Virus record (IMG/VR): IMGVR_UViG_3300036045_000020
Span: 1-48,493 of that record
From: a virus
Strand: one strand, 5' to 3'
DNA: 48,493 nt
Shown here in pieces: positions 30,595-39,251 of the stretch (positions within the stretch are counted from its first letter, which is position 1; the number at the start of each line of letters is the position of its first letter). The position numbers and the translations under genes are program-made. Under the pieces are notes generated by a model, which ran no database searches, was not told the DNA's origin, and saw nothing but the letters and a program-made list of their open reading frames with translations.

Positions 30595-30623
30595 TTGACA
30601 TATGCAACGCATGTCGGTATAAC
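30595..30623 (+). promoter_or_regulatory. Late-operon promoter
   Basis: TTGACA (30595-30600) and TATAAC (30618-30623), 17-bp spacer, about 44 bases before the endolysin ATG at 30667. The spacer carries an imperfect dyad (GACATATGC and GCATGTC). No other equally good + strand promoter was seen before the structural genes, so this may drive the whole late region. Confidence 0.7.
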
Positions 30624-30666
30624 GTCGCAGCGATTTGCAGATTTGTACGTTTGTTTGCTTCTTCTT

Positions 30667-32055
30667 ATGGACTTCAGCAACAGCATTGATAGCGCGGATC
30701 TCCATCCGCGCGACGGCCCGCAACCGCCCCAACCCCACGCGCCGCCCCCCGACGCGGTGGTACTTGGCGCATCGCCGTGGAGCGACTATTCAACAATCGG
30801 CACGCCGCCGATGATTGGCCGCGCCCTGACATTGGATCAATTCCGCGACTATCTTGCTGGCTATCAGTTTGGTAGCCTTGCGCCTGATCGCGCCGTGCTG
30901 CACCACACGGTCATTCCAACGATTTCGAGCTGGCGCGGTCTTGCGACCATGCAGGCCATGCAACGCCACTACCGTGATCTGGGCTGGTCATCAGCGCCGC
31001 ATATCTACGTCGGCCCCGAAGCGCAGGAAAACATTTGGTTGTTTACGCCGCTGAGTCGGATTGGCATTCACGCAGGCACTGGCAATGGCGGTGTGCGCGA
31101 TGGTTGGTACAGTATCGGCGTGGAGATGGTAGGCCACTATGATCGGGTGGCTCCGGGGGGTACTATCTGGGAAACGACGCGCGCAGTGCTGGCGCTGCTC
31201 TGTCGACGCTTTGGCCGCGCGCCTACTGACCTGCTGCGTTGGGATAATCGTCCATGCCCCACTATTGCCTTTCATCGCCATTTTCCGACCAAGAAATCCT
31301 GCCCCGGGTGGGCCGTCAGCGAGGGCTTTGTCCTGGGCGGGGTTGAGGCCGCGCTCCAGCAGCTGCATGCGCGCGTGGCGTACACCGAGTACAGCTCGAT
31401 CATGGCCGATTGGCACGGCGATGCTGCACAACTCGCGCATGCGTTTGCCGCGCGTTGTCGTGTTGCGGGCAGCCCGTATGCTCTTGAAGTTGCTCGCCCC
31501 ATCGAGACGGTGATCGTTCCGGCCTATATCGCGACGGCACGCGCCGTCGGCATTGATCCGATTGTCGCCTTAGCCCAGTGCGGCCACGAGACCGGCTGGC
31601 TCACGTCGGCACTCAGCCAGCGCCGCGATAGAGACGGTAACGATCTGCGCAATCCCGCAGGGCTGGGCGTGAGCGGCGAAGAGGCCAATGCACCGCGCGC
31701 AGGCTTTGCCTGGGACGCAGATCAGAGCATCTATCGCCGTGCGCTTGGCTTTCCTGATTGGCAGGCGGCGATCCGGTCGCACATTGGTCGACTGCTGGCC
31801 TATTGCTTGACTGATCGCGAGGCGACCCATGTGCAGCGTGTGTATATTGATGAAGCGCTAGCACGTCGCCCGCTGCGTCCCGTCGTGCGCGGCAGTGTGT
31901 CAACGTTGGCACATCTGGGAGCGGCGCGCAACCCCGCTAATGCTGCGGCTTTGGCGGCGGGTGTGTCGTCGCGCGAATGGTCGGTGCAAGGCTGGGCGTT
32001 TGAGGGGTGGGACTACGGCGAGCGCCTTGCGGCGGCGGCGCAGTCGTTGCGATGA
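30667..32055 (+). CDS. Bifunctional endolysin: amidase plus glucosaminidase-like domain
   Basis: 462 aa from the ATG at 30667; no clear ribosome site. Residues ~70-220 are an Amidase_2 domain: RAVLHHTVIP (H79/H80), SIGVEMVGHYD, and AFHRHFPTKKSCPGW (H203, K209/K210), the Zn ligands and catalytic set of N-acetylmuramoyl-L-alanine amidases. Residues ~281-400 look like a glucosaminidase/lysozyme-type domain: IATARAVGIDPIVALAQCGHETGW with Glu308, and RNPAGLGVSGEE. The first ~35 residues are Pro-rich. It cleaves host peptidoglycan at lysis. It is the first gene of the late operon, upstream of the terminase. Confidence 0.84.
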   Translation: MDFSNSIDSADLHPRDGPQPPQPHAPPPDAVVLGASPWSDYSTIGTPPMIGRALTLDQFRDYLAGYQFGSLAPDRAVLHHTVIPTISSWRGLATMQAMQRHYRDLGWSSAPHIYVGPEAQENIWLFTPLSRIGIHAGTGNGGVRDGWYSIGVEMVGHYDRVAPGGTIWETTRAVLALLCRRFGRAPTDLLRWDNRPCPTIAFHRHFPTKKSCPGWAVSEGFVLGGVEAALQQLHARVAYTEYSSIMADWHGDAAQLAHAFAARCRVAGSPYALEVARPIETVIVPAYIATARAVGIDPIVALAQCGHETGWLTSALSQRRDRDGNDLRNPAGLGVSGEEANAPRAGFAWDADQSIYRRALGFPDWQAAIRSHIGRLLAYCLTDREATHVQRVYIDEALARRPLRPVVRGSVSTLAHLGAARNPANAAALAAGVSSREWSVQGWAFEGWDYGERLAAAAQSLR

Positions 32056-32480
32056 ATCCGCTTGCGGCCCTGGGTCGCTCCATCGCGGTGCTCTTTCGGC
32101 GCGGTGGGGTTGATTTTCAGCAAGCCACGCTGGGCGATCTTGAAGCAGGCCAGATTGTCGGCGGCGACGTTCACGGGATACCATCGGGTCAACTGCTACC
32201 GCTTATTGCCGATATGCTTGCGAATGAAGCCCAATGGCGGCGGGCGGATGTTGCGGCGCGCGAGATTCGCCAGCAAGACATTGATCGCCAATTTGAGAAG
32301 GTGATGATGGAGCAGGCCGCCACGAACGCACGTCTTGATCGCTATGCTGCGTTGTTGCTCGTTGGCGGCGGCGTTCTGCTCGTGCAAACGTTGATGCTTA
32401 TTGTTGGCGTTGTTATCGTCGTGTCGTTGCTTTGGCCGCGCCTTATTGCGTTTGGGGTACTACTCTGGAGTCTCTTATGA
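32052..32480 (+). CDS. Membrane protein, holin or lysis candidate
   Basis: 142 aa, ATGA overlap with the endolysin. The N-terminal two thirds are soluble and charged (LADMLANEAQWRRADVAAREIRQQDIDRQFEKVMMEQAATNARLD, a coiled-coil-like helix) and the last ~45 residues hold two hydrophobic stretches, LLLVGGGVLLVQTLMLIVGVVIVV and RLIAFGVLLW. Position right after the endolysin suggests a holin or a membrane-anchored lysis partner; C-terminal rather than N-terminal membrane segments are less typical of holins. Confidence 0.55.
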   Translation: MNPLAALGRSIAVLFRRGGVDFQQATLGDLEAGQIVGGDVHGIPSGQLLPLIADMLANEAQWRRADVAAREIRQQDIDRQFEKVMMEQAATNARLDRYAALLLVGGGVLLVQTLMLIVGVVIVVSLLWPRLIAFGVLLWSLL

Positions 32481-32827
32481 CCGAATACGATCACGATAGC
32501 CCGCGTCGGCGCAGTATTCGCGACAAGATTGCGTTTATCACAAGCCACGCGACTCGCGCCGATGTGCGGAAGGCTGGTTCAGAACTTGGCGCACAACTTG
32601 AAGAGATGTTTCGCGCGACGCGCTCTGATGCGGCAGCAGCACTCGGCATGGAAATCGCCGATGTTGATGTGCGCCTGGATGCGCTCGAAGGGCGACTTGC
32701 ACATATTGAGCAGTTAGTAGACGAAGTGCATGCCCAAAGCGCAGCTCGGCAGCAACAAGCGGATATGATGCTCAATTTGCTTAAACAGATTCAGGTTGCC
32801 TTGCACACCAATGGAGACGCCGCATGA
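32477..32827 (+). CDS. Small coiled-coil protein of the lysis cassette
   Basis: 116 aa, ATGA overlap upstream and downstream. Highly helical, with heptads across DVDVRLDALEGRLAHIEQLVDEVHAQSAARQQQADMM. The N-terminus is basic (RRRSIRDKIAFITSHATRADVRK). No membrane segment. It may partner the flanking membrane proteins. No family recognised. Confidence 0.58.
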   Translation: MTEYDHDSPRRRSIRDKIAFITSHATRADVRKAGSELGAQLEEMFRATRSDAAAALGMEIADVDVRLDALEGRLAHIEQLVDEVHAQSAARQQQADMMLNLLKQIQVALHTNGDAA

Positions 32828-32934
32828 TCTGGGATTGGAACGCGTGGTGCCTCGTGACGACGATTGCGCTGATGCTGTGCTTCGGCATTGTGCTAGCGCT
32901 GGTGGATCTGGCGGAGGATGAGCCCGTTGAGTAA
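32824..32934 (+). CDS. 36-aa single-pass membrane peptide
   Basis: ATGA overlap with the upstream gene, stop at 32932-32934. The peptide MIWDWNAWCLVTTIALMLCF, then GIVLALVDLAEDEPVE, has one central hydrophobic helix of about 20 residues with a Trp-rich N-terminal edge and an acidic tail. Location in the lysis cassette fits a small holin or anti-holin. Too short for similarity-based naming. Confidence 0.55.
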   Translation: MIWDWNAWCLVTTIALMLCFGIVLALVDLAEDEPVE

Positions 32935-34303
32935 TCCCGTCATTGCTGCACAAACAGCCCAATTTAACGGGCTCAGTACCTCAATGGCGATCACGATGCC
33001 CGCAGGCATTGCGAACGATCAGCTGTTGTTGGTGCTCATGAATGTGCGGCAGGACGGTGATCTGACTGCGCCCTCGGGCTGGACACAGATCGCCAACGCG
33101 GTGCAGATCAGCGTGTCCAATGATCTGTGGTGTCGACTGTACGCGAAGAAGTCGGTGAGCAGTGACTCGGAGGCGGTGTACACGTGGTCAACGGGCGGCG
33201 GCACGAATCGCGATTGGCAGGCCCGCGCGCTGTATATTACTGGCGCTGACGTAAGCGGGGCCATTGCCGATGTTTTGGACGGTTCAACATCTAGTGCGCC
33301 ATCGTCATCAAGCAGCAGTATTAGTGTTGCCAGCATCACGACGACGCGGGCGAACGGTCTGTACCTCTGGTGGTTGGCGTGGACATCAAGTGACATCACA
33401 TTGACTGGCCCAACAGGCCCATCGCAGCTTTGGAAAAGCACCGCCAACGGGAACGCGAATCAATGGCCTTTTTCGGAAAACCTCGGCGCAGCGGGCGCAA
33501 CCGGCACCCGTAATGCAACCGCAAGTGCCTCACGGTTCCACGTACAGTTAAGTACGGTAATAAAGGCGCTGGCGGCCACAACGATTACCGGAGCCGTGCC
33601 AGCGCCAGCCCCGACAAGCAATGGCACGCTGAGTGCTGGCCCGCTGACAGCAAGTGGTACAGGGGCTGCGGCGGCTTCTGGGGCAGGTGTGCTTGCAGTT
33701 GGGCCATTGGCTGTGAGTGGAGCCGTTGCGTTTGCTTCAAGTGGCACCGGCGCGGCCACACTTGGGCCAGTGACACTACAAGGCGCTGGCGCCGTTGCCG
33801 CCTCGGGCGCTGGCGCGGCTGCATTGGGGCCGCTTGAAAGCGCGGGCGCGGCGAACACTGGCGCGGCGATTGGAGCCGGTAGTGCAACTGGTGGCCCACT
33901 GACGCTCAGTGGCAACGCTGCACCGGCGGCGATTGGCACCGGCGTTGCTAGCATTGGTGCAGCCGTAACTGTGGCGGGAAGTGCTGTTGCCCCCGCCCCC
34001 GCGAGCGAAAGCATTGTGGCGTTGGGGCCATTAACGCTTGTCGGCGCAGCAGATGTCACGAGTGCTGCTGCTGGCGCGCTCACGCTTGGCCCGCTGTTGA
34101 CGGCAGGGGCAGGGGCAGCTGCCAGTAGCGGTATGGGGAGCGCGCTCGTTGGCAATGTGTTGATTGTTGGCAGTGCGCAGGCCGCTGCGATCGGGAGCGG
34201 CGGCGCGCTGCTTGGCACGGTGGCTTTGCCTGGGGATCGGCTGGCGCGGGTCAACCCGCGCAACCGCACTGCGGCCATTGTTGCACAGAGCCGGAGAGCG
34301 TAA
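32918..34303 (+). CDS. Surface protein with C-terminal 21-residue Gly/Ala repeats
   Basis: 461 aa from ATG 32918; a TTG at 32930 is better spaced (9 bases) from GGAGG and is possible. The N-terminal ~225 residues are a beta-rich globular domain (SGWTQIANAVQISVSNDLWCRLYAK, VYTWSTGGGTNRDWQARALYI). From about 33600 to 34240 the protein is nine or so degenerate ~21-residue repeats built on SGxGxxxLGPLxxxGxxxxxA, suggesting a beta-solenoid shaft. It precedes the fiber-tail adaptor, so it may be a fibre or a head/tail decoration. Receptor or partner unknown. Confidence 0.6.
   Translation: MSPLSNPVIAAQTAQFNGLSTSMAITMPAGIANDQLLLVLMNVRQDGDLTAPSGWTQIANAVQISVSNDLWCRLYAKKSVSSDSEAVYTWSTGGGTNRDWQARALYITGADVSGAIADVLDGSTSSAPSSSSSSISVASITTTRANGLYLWWLAWTSSDITLTGPTGPSQLWKSTANGNANQWPFSENLGAAGATGTRNATASASRFHVQLSTVIKALAATTITGAVPAPAPTSNGTLSAGPLTASGTGAAAASGAGVLAVGPLAVSGAVAFASSGTGAATLGPVTLQGAGAVAASGAGAAALGPLESAGAANTGAAIGAGSATGGPLTLSGNAAPAAIGTGVASIGAAVTVAGSAVAPAPASESIVALGPLTLVGAADVTSAAAGALTLGPLLTAGAGAAASSGMGSALVGNVLIVGSAQAAAIGSGGALLGTVALPGDRLARVNPRNRTAAIVAQSRRA
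33600..34240 (+). repeat. About nine ~63-bp (21-residue) degenerate tandem repeats
   Basis: Units such as SGAGVLAVGPLAVSGAVAFAS, SGTGAATLGPVTLQGAGAVAA and SGAGAAALGPLESAGAANTGA follow one another with the core xLGPL. Period stays near 21 residues; later units are more diverged. Expansion or contraction could vary fibre length. Confidence 0.7.
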
Positions 34304-34585
34304 ATGCCAGCAAGTGCGGTCTGGGCTGAGGCGAAAGATCCGAGCGATGTGCTGGACTATTACGCCGCATTTGACCTTGATAGCGGCGATGCAATCAGTA
34401 CGCACGTTGCGACCGTGACCGCCGGAGTTGTCACGATTGCCAGCAGCGCCCTGGCAGATACGCAAACCGTGCGCCTGTGGCTCAGTGACGGCATTGTGGG
34501 CGATGTTGACATTACGATGACAGTTGTGACGAGCGCTGGGCGGACATTACAGCGCACATGGCGATTACATATTGAGGAGCGATAA
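34304..34585 (+). CDS. Phage fiber-tail adaptor-like protein
   Basis: 93 aa. The pattern DPSDVLDYYAAFDLDSGDAISTHVATVTAGVVTIASSALADTQTVRLWLSDGIVGDVDITMTVVTSAGRTLQRTWRLHIEER matches by memory the short fiber-tail adaptor family, in which a D-x-LDY motif and the C-terminal R-x-x-R-I are conserved. It likely links a fibre to the tail. Next gene overlaps by one base (TAATG). Confidence 0.72.
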   Translation: MPASAVWAEAKDPSDVLDYYAAFDLDSGDAISTHVATVTAGVVTIASSALADTQTVRLWLSDGIVGDVDITMTVVTSAGRTLQRTWRLHIEER

Positions 34586-35022
34586 TGGCGCATCTGTTTT
34601 CAACGGGGCACCGCAACGCGGCCAATGACAACGGCCCGAGTACAATCTACGACACGAACGGGCGGCTCGCCTTTTTCAGCGGCACCGACCCGACCGACCC
34701 AAACGCCGCGATTGCAAATACCAAACTGGCTGAATTCACGCTGGCAACTGATGCCTTTGGCGCATCGGCGAGCGGCGTGGCCACACTCGCGGCGGTCAGC
34801 CAGGTGAGCGGCCTTGCCGCCGGTGACATTACCTTTGCGGTTTTTTATCGCTCAGGCGATACCGCGCTGACCAGTGCCGCAGGAACCAGCGACCGGCGTT
34901 GGATCATGACCGATATTCGTACAACGGCGGGCGGCGATCTGCAAGTGAACACACTCACGGTCAGTGTGAATTTACCGATCAGCCTAACGAGTTTTACGCT
35001 GACGTATCCCGCGAGTGCGTAA
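34585..35022 (+). CDS. Minor structural protein, unknown
   Basis: 145 aa, TAATG overlap upstream. A beta-rich sequence with NGPSTIYDTNGRLAFFSGT near the N-terminus, an Ala-rich middle, and a C-terminal half of alternating hydrophobic strands (LPISLTSFTLTYPAS). It has no recognisable catalytic motif. Location between the adaptor and terminase genes fits a minor tail or head decoration. Confidence 0.6.
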   Translation: MAHLFSTGHRNAANDNGPSTIYDTNGRLAFFSGTDPTDPNAAIANTKLAEFTLATDAFGASASGVATLAAVSQVSGLAAGDITFAVFYRSGDTALTSAAGTSDRRWIMTDIRTTAGGDLQVNTLTVSVNLPISLTSFTLTYPASA

Positions 35023-35051
35023 GACTCTGTTAGCAGTGTTATATCAGAGCT

Positions 35052-35411
35052 ATGGCGAAAAGTGGCGGTACATTCCAACCAGGGCAATCCGGTAATCCTG
35101 GCGGCCGTCCTTCCAAGCGTCGTAAGGAACTTGACGAGCTGCTGGCTGCTGAGTTTACCGATGCCAAGCGCCGCGCGGTCATTCGTGCGCTGATTGATGA
35201 TGCCACCAGCGACCTTTTTGAGGTGCGTCATGAGGCACGCAAAACGTTGCTCGCCTATGCGTTTGGTAAGCCGGTTGAGCGTAAAGAAATAAGTGGCCCC
35301 GATGGAGATCCCATTGCATTCGTTGACATCAAACAACGCCTTCTCCATCGCCTCGCTCAGGAAACTGCCGCTGACGAAGCGGATAGCGATCCTGGAGAGT
35401 TTGAGTCCTGA
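35052..35411 (+). CDS. terS: Probable terminase small subunit (DUF5681-like)
   Basis: 119 aa. The N-terminus GGTFQPGQSGNPGGRPSKRR is the signature of the DUF5681 family, which lies immediately before the large terminase in many phages. A helical middle (ELDELLAAEFTDAKRRAVIRALIDDA) and acidic C-terminus follow. It would recognise packaging sites. It overlaps the annotated start of the large subunit by 119 bases if that gene begins at 35293. Confidence 0.68.
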   Translation: MAKSGGTFQPGQSGNPGGRPSKRRKELDELLAAEFTDAKRRAVIRALIDDATSDLFEVRHEARKTLLAYAFGKPVERKEISGPDGDPIAFVDIKQRLLHRLAQETAADEADSDPGEFES

Positions 35412-36654
35412 AGAGGCCGCAGCACTGTATTATGCGTGGGAAGTCTGGGCACGGCCTGAGCAGTTGGCACCCTCAGGGGCGTGGTACTGCTGGCTGTTAT
35501 TGGCCGGGCGTGGCTGGGGCAAAACGCGCACGGGCGCGGAGTGGGTGCGCAGTCGTGTTGAGAGCGGGCACTATGGGCGGATTGCGCTGGTGGGCGAAAC
35601 GGCGGCTGATGTGCGCGATGTGCTGGTTGAAGGCGAGTCGGGCCTGCTTGCTATTTCGCCGCCTTGGGGTCGCCCGCTCTATGAGCCGAGTAAGCGGCGG
35701 TTGACGTGGCCCAACGGAGCCATTGGCACGTGTTATTCAGGCGACGATCCCGATCAACTCCGAGGCCCGCAACACGATACCGCTTGGGCCGATGAGTTAG
35801 CTAAGTGGCGCTACCATCAGGCCGCCTGGGATAATCTTGAAATGGGCCTGCGGTTAGGGCCAGCGCCGCAAGTGTGTGTAACCACGACGCCGCGCCCTAT
35901 TGATTTGATTAAGACGCTTAAAAACGATGCAGGCACGGTGCGACCAGAGGCAAATATCGACACGTATCAAAACATCGCGAATGTCAGTCCCGTGTTTATC
36001 AAGCGCGTCTTGCGGCGTTACGAAGGCACGCGCCTTGGTCGCCAGGAGTTGCGCGCCGAAATCCTCGACGATAACCCTGATGCGTTGTGGAAACGAGAAC
36101 TCCTTGACTATGTGCGCTGTGCGGCAATGCCGCCGCTGGTGCGTGTGGTTATTGCCGTTGATCCTTCGGGCAGCTCGAACGGGGCAGAGTGCGGGATTAT
36201 CGCCGCAGGCCTCGGGGAAGATGGGCACGGCTATGTGTTTGATGATCGCTCGCTGCAAGGCTCGCCTGCACAATGGGGCAAGGCAGTCGTAAGCGCCTAC
36301 ACCGTGCATCACGCGGATCGCGTCGTGGCTGAAGTCAACTATGGTGGAGAAATGGTTGAAAGCGTGGTGCGCAGTGCCGCAATTGCTGATGGGGTGCGTA
36401 TCGCGTACAAGGCGGTTCGGGCCAGTCGTGGCAAGTATGTGCGCGCTGAGCCCATCGCGGCACTCTATGAGCAAAAGCGCGTGCATCACGTCGGCTTTTT
36501 TGCCAAACTCGAAGATGAGCTGTGCCAATGGACGCCAGGCAGCGCGAGCCCGAATCGCCTTGATGCGTTGGTTTGGGCGCTGACGGAACTGATGGAGCGC
36601 AGTCCTGTTGATAGCACTGTGCCGCCGTCACAATCGTATGTTGCGTATGGATAG
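35293..36654 (+). CDS. terL: Terminase large subunit
   Basis: 453 aa from ATG 35293; the exact start is uncertain because the first ~35 residues overlap the small subunit and the family region begins near LSPEEAAALYYAWE. ATPase domain: Walker A AGRGWGKT (71-78), DTAWADE Walker B (162-168), coupling motif TTTPRP (197-202). Nuclease domain: VIAVDPSGSS (287-295) for the first acidic residue and SPNRLDALVWAL near the C-terminus for the third. It belongs to the Terminase_6 type with a RNase H-like C-terminal domain. It packages DNA into the prohead through the portal encoded next. Confidence 0.88.
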   Translation: MAPMEIPLHSLTSNNAFSIASLRKLPLTKRIAILESLSPEEAAALYYAWEVWARPEQLAPSGAWYCWLLLAGRGWGKTRTGAEWVRSRVESGHYGRIALVGETAADVRDVLVEGESGLLAISPPWGRPLYEPSKRRLTWPNGAIGTCYSGDDPDQLRGPQHDTAWADELAKWRYHQAAWDNLEMGLRLGPAPQVCVTTTPRPIDLIKTLKNDAGTVRPEANIDTYQNIANVSPVFIKRVLRRYEGTRLGRQELRAEILDDNPDALWKRELLDYVRCAAMPPLVRVVIAVDPSGSSNGAECGIIAAGLGEDGHGYVFDDRSLQGSPAQWGKAVVSAYTVHHADRVVAEVNYGGEMVESVVRSAAIADGVRIAYKAVRASRGKYVRAEPIAALYEQKRVHHVGFFAKLEDELCQWTPGSASPNRLDALVWALTELMERSPVDSTVPPSQSYVAYG

Positions 36655-36659
36655 TACCT

Positions 36660-38246
36660 ATGCCAGTATCACCATTTGAAACCTGGACGGCCAAAGACGC
36701 GGCGGCGAAGATTGCTGAGAACACGGCATATACAACGCACAAGTTGCTGTTTGACGGTGATCATTGGCAAGGCGGGGCGCAGTGGGTTGGGCCATTGCCG
36801 CCGCAAGACGCGCCCGGCTATCAAGAGACGTTGACGGCCATTCGGAAAAGCTTTGTGAGCAAGAACGCCATTCGAGAGACCGTCGGACGCCACAGCGCCG
36901 CCGTCATTGGCAACGAGCCTATCTGGGCCGTGACGGTTGCACGCGCGCTTGTTGATGATGAGGTACCTACACCGCAAGAGCAAACACTGATTGATGCGGC
37001 CGAGGCCGCATTGACAACGTGGTGGGATATGCGCGGGGCGATTGATCTGCTGCATCAGGCAACGCGGGCCGTGTTGTTGGGTGGTACGCCGCTGTTGCGG
37101 CTCTATGTGCCGCAGGGCCTGCTTGAAAACGGCGCAGTGCCGCGTGGCACGCTCGACGAGAGCTTGAACCGCATTTATCTTGATGTCATTGCTCCGACTG
37201 CTGGAGTTATCTACAGTGATCCCGATACAAAGCTTGACTGTGGCATTGTGCAGTATCAGCGTGACGATGGTACGACGATCACCGAGTTAAGTTATATCGA
37301 TCCAGATACCACCTTTACCATATTGAAGTTGTTTCAAGGCAGCGAGGTGCAAGAAACGGCACTTGATTTCGGTGGGCGCTTGCCGGTATGGGCACTAGAA
37401 CGTGATGCATTCATCACGGAGCAAGTGGTACAAATGCAAAACCTGCTCAATATGGCGCTGACGATGCTTGGTCGCAATGTCGTTTTAGCTGGCTTTGTTG
37501 AGCGCACGATTTTTAATGCGGAAATGCCTGGTGAGTGGCTGGTTGATCCAGCGACCGGCAAAAAGACGTTCAAGCCAGCGCCGTTTCATACTGGCGCTGG
37601 CGCGGTCAATGTGTTGCGCGGCATTCAAATCGAGCAGGACTCAGGATCAACGACGTTGGCAACACCAGCCATTGTGTATCGCGATCCGGTGTCCGTTACG
37701 ACCTTTGCCGAAACACGCCGCGAGGCCTATGTCAGCATTCTCGAAGAAACGCACCAGCTGCACGCGCTGATCAGCGGTGATGCGACCGCAAGTGGCGAAA
37801 GTCGCAAGCAGGCGCGCACGGATTTTGAAAGTAGCGTGACGCCCACGGCGCGTGCGGTTGAACAGGCGGGGCGCTGGCTGCTCGAAACATTGCTGGCAAT
37901 GGCTGGATTGTTTAGCGGCAGCCCCGGGCGTTACGCGGCGTATCGCGCCACGTTTACCTGTCGCATTGATGTCGGCCCCATTAGTGCCGATGAAATGCGG
38001 GTTGCCAAAGAGATGAAAGATGCGGAGTTGTGGAGCGAAGAAACGGCGATTGCGCGCACGGGCATTGATGATGTGGCTGCTGAACAAGAGCGCATTGCAG
38101 TAGAGCGCAGCCGTCGCCAACAACCAAGTGAACTTGATCAAATCCAGACGGAGCGCGCACGCTTGAACCTGGAGCGTGATCGTGCGCAAGATACGCAGGA
38201 TCCACTAAATCTAACCGATATTGACAACGAAGGAGACCTCACATGA
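36660..38246 (+). CDS. Portal protein
   Basis: 528 aa, five bases after the terminase stop. Sequence and size fit the SPP1-like portal family: N-terminal PFETWTAKDAAAKIAENTAYTTHKLLFDGDHW, IRKSFVSKNAIRETVGRHSAAVIGNEP, and a hydrophilic, helical C-terminus (EQERIAVERSRRQQPSELDQIQTERARLNLERDRAQD). Position directly after the large terminase and before the head morphogenesis gene is canonical. Forms the dodecameric ring for DNA entry and exit. The following gene overlaps by ATGA. Confidence 0.85.
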   Translation: MPVSPFETWTAKDAAAKIAENTAYTTHKLLFDGDHWQGGAQWVGPLPPQDAPGYQETLTAIRKSFVSKNAIRETVGRHSAAVIGNEPIWAVTVARALVDDEVPTPQEQTLIDAAEAALTTWWDMRGAIDLLHQATRAVLLGGTPLLRLYVPQGLLENGAVPRGTLDESLNRIYLDVIAPTAGVIYSDPDTKLDCGIVQYQRDDGTTITELSYIDPDTTFTILKLFQGSEVQETALDFGGRLPVWALERDAFITEQVVQMQNLLNMALTMLGRNVVLAGFVERTIFNAEMPGEWLVDPATGKKTFKPAPFHTGAGAVNVLRGIQIEQDSGSTTLATPAIVYRDPVSVTTFAETRREAYVSILEETHQLHALISGDATASGESRKQARTDFESSVTPTARAVEQAGRWLLETLLAMAGLFSGSPGRYAAYRATFTCRIDVGPISADEMRVAKEMKDAELWSEETAIARTGIDDVAAEQERIAVERSRRQQPSELDQIQTERARLNLERDRAQDTQDPLNLTDIDNEGDLT

Positions 38247-38515
38247 GCCAGCATTTCTACACGACCGCAAACGGAACGCGACTACCCATTGACAACGCAA
38301 CGACTGCACTGATTGATTGTATTGAGGAAAGCACGCGCCAGATCCTTGTTGCGTTACAGGATCTGCGCGGCACATCTGTAACCGGCGAAGAAGTCGAAGC
38401 AACAGCGTCAGAGTTTGATACAACGTCATTCAACTTTCACATCATGACGAAACCGGGCAACGAACAATCGGCGCTTACGGCCTTTATTGATAGTTTGCAG
38501 CGCACGACGCAATGA
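38243..38515 (+). CDS. Small hypothetical protein between portal and head protein
   Basis: 90 aa; AAGGAG 7 bases before the ATG and ATGA overlaps on both sides. Sequence: N-terminal NGTRLPIDNATTALIDCIEESTRQILVALQDL helical part and an acidic, Thr-rich middle. Not recognised. Could be an accessory head protein given its position. Confidence 0.58.
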   Translation: MSQHFYTTANGTRLPIDNATTALIDCIEESTRQILVALQDLRGTSVTGEEVEATASEFDTTSFNFHIMTKPGNEQSALTAFIDSLQRTTQ

Positions 38516-39228
38516 ATGAAGCTGCCTTTCGCGCAATGCTCACGCGTGCCGTGCGGCGGCGCTGGCTCACGCGCACGCAGGCTCAGGCCTATCTGCGCCA
38601 ATTCCAGGCGGGGCAAATCGCACCAGCGCAACTTCCCGCTGCTCCGAGGTTTGTGCGCCCTACGGCGCTACGGTCTGGTCAGCGCGACGCCCTGCAAGAT
38701 CAGTTTGAGCGCGATGCCGCTGCACTTGTTGAGACCTTTGTCATACGTAGTAATGTGGAACAATGGCACCGCGAGACAGCACAAACACTCGCCAATTATC
38801 TACTTGCCCAGGCACTCAGTGCCGATCCGTCGCGTGCCGATATGAGTATGGTTGTTACGGCCATCACCGAACAGCAATCGTTTTTGCAACGCTTTGCTGA
38901 AGCACTTGCTATTGCGCTGCTGGCAGGGCTGTTGCCGTCGCCAAAAGCACTGACGGCGCGCCTCCAATTGTATAGCGGCGCAGGGCGCGCGTTGTGGTAT
39001 CTGCGCTACGAACTGCGCTATGATGGCCCTGGTATTGTGGTTGATTACGACAGTGTTGATGACAAAGGGACGTGTGCCCCCTGCATCGAAGCCGAGCGCG
39101 GTGGGCCGTATCTGATGGGACAAGGGCCGATGCCAGGGGCCGTGTGTCGAGGCCGGGGGCGCTGCCGCTGCCAACGTCGATCGCGCTATGATTTGGCAGC
39201 GTATCAACGTCTTGCATTGCGCCAATAG
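38512..39228 (+). CDS. Head morphogenesis protein (Mu F / SPP1 gp7-like)
   Basis: 238 aa, ATGA overlap upstream. The C-terminal part holds the recognisable motif: VDYDSVDDKGTCAPCIEAERGGPY, then PMPGAVCRGRGRCRCQR, with the conserved C-x2-C and a later C-rich run typical of phage minor head proteins. The N-terminal part is a helical bundle. Such proteins are internal capsid components that help head assembly. The domain is called on recalled family similarity. Confidence 0.75.
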   Translation: MNEAAFRAMLTRAVRRRWLTRTQAQAYLRQFQAGQIAPAQLPAAPRFVRPTALRSGQRDALQDQFERDAAALVETFVIRSNVEQWHRETAQTLANYLLAQALSADPSRADMSMVVTAITEQQSFLQRFAEALAIALLAGLLPSPKALTARLQLYSGAGRALWYLRYELRYDGPGIVVDYDSVDDKGTCAPCIEAERGGPYLMGQGPMPGAVCRGRGRCRCQRRSRYDLAAYQRLALRQ

Positions 39229-39251
39229 CATTGCTTGACAAATAAAGTATA

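Noticed and set aside
33460-34278. 272-aa Ala/Pro-rich - strand reading frame
   Set aside because: It mirrors the Gly/Ala repeats of the + strand surface protein.
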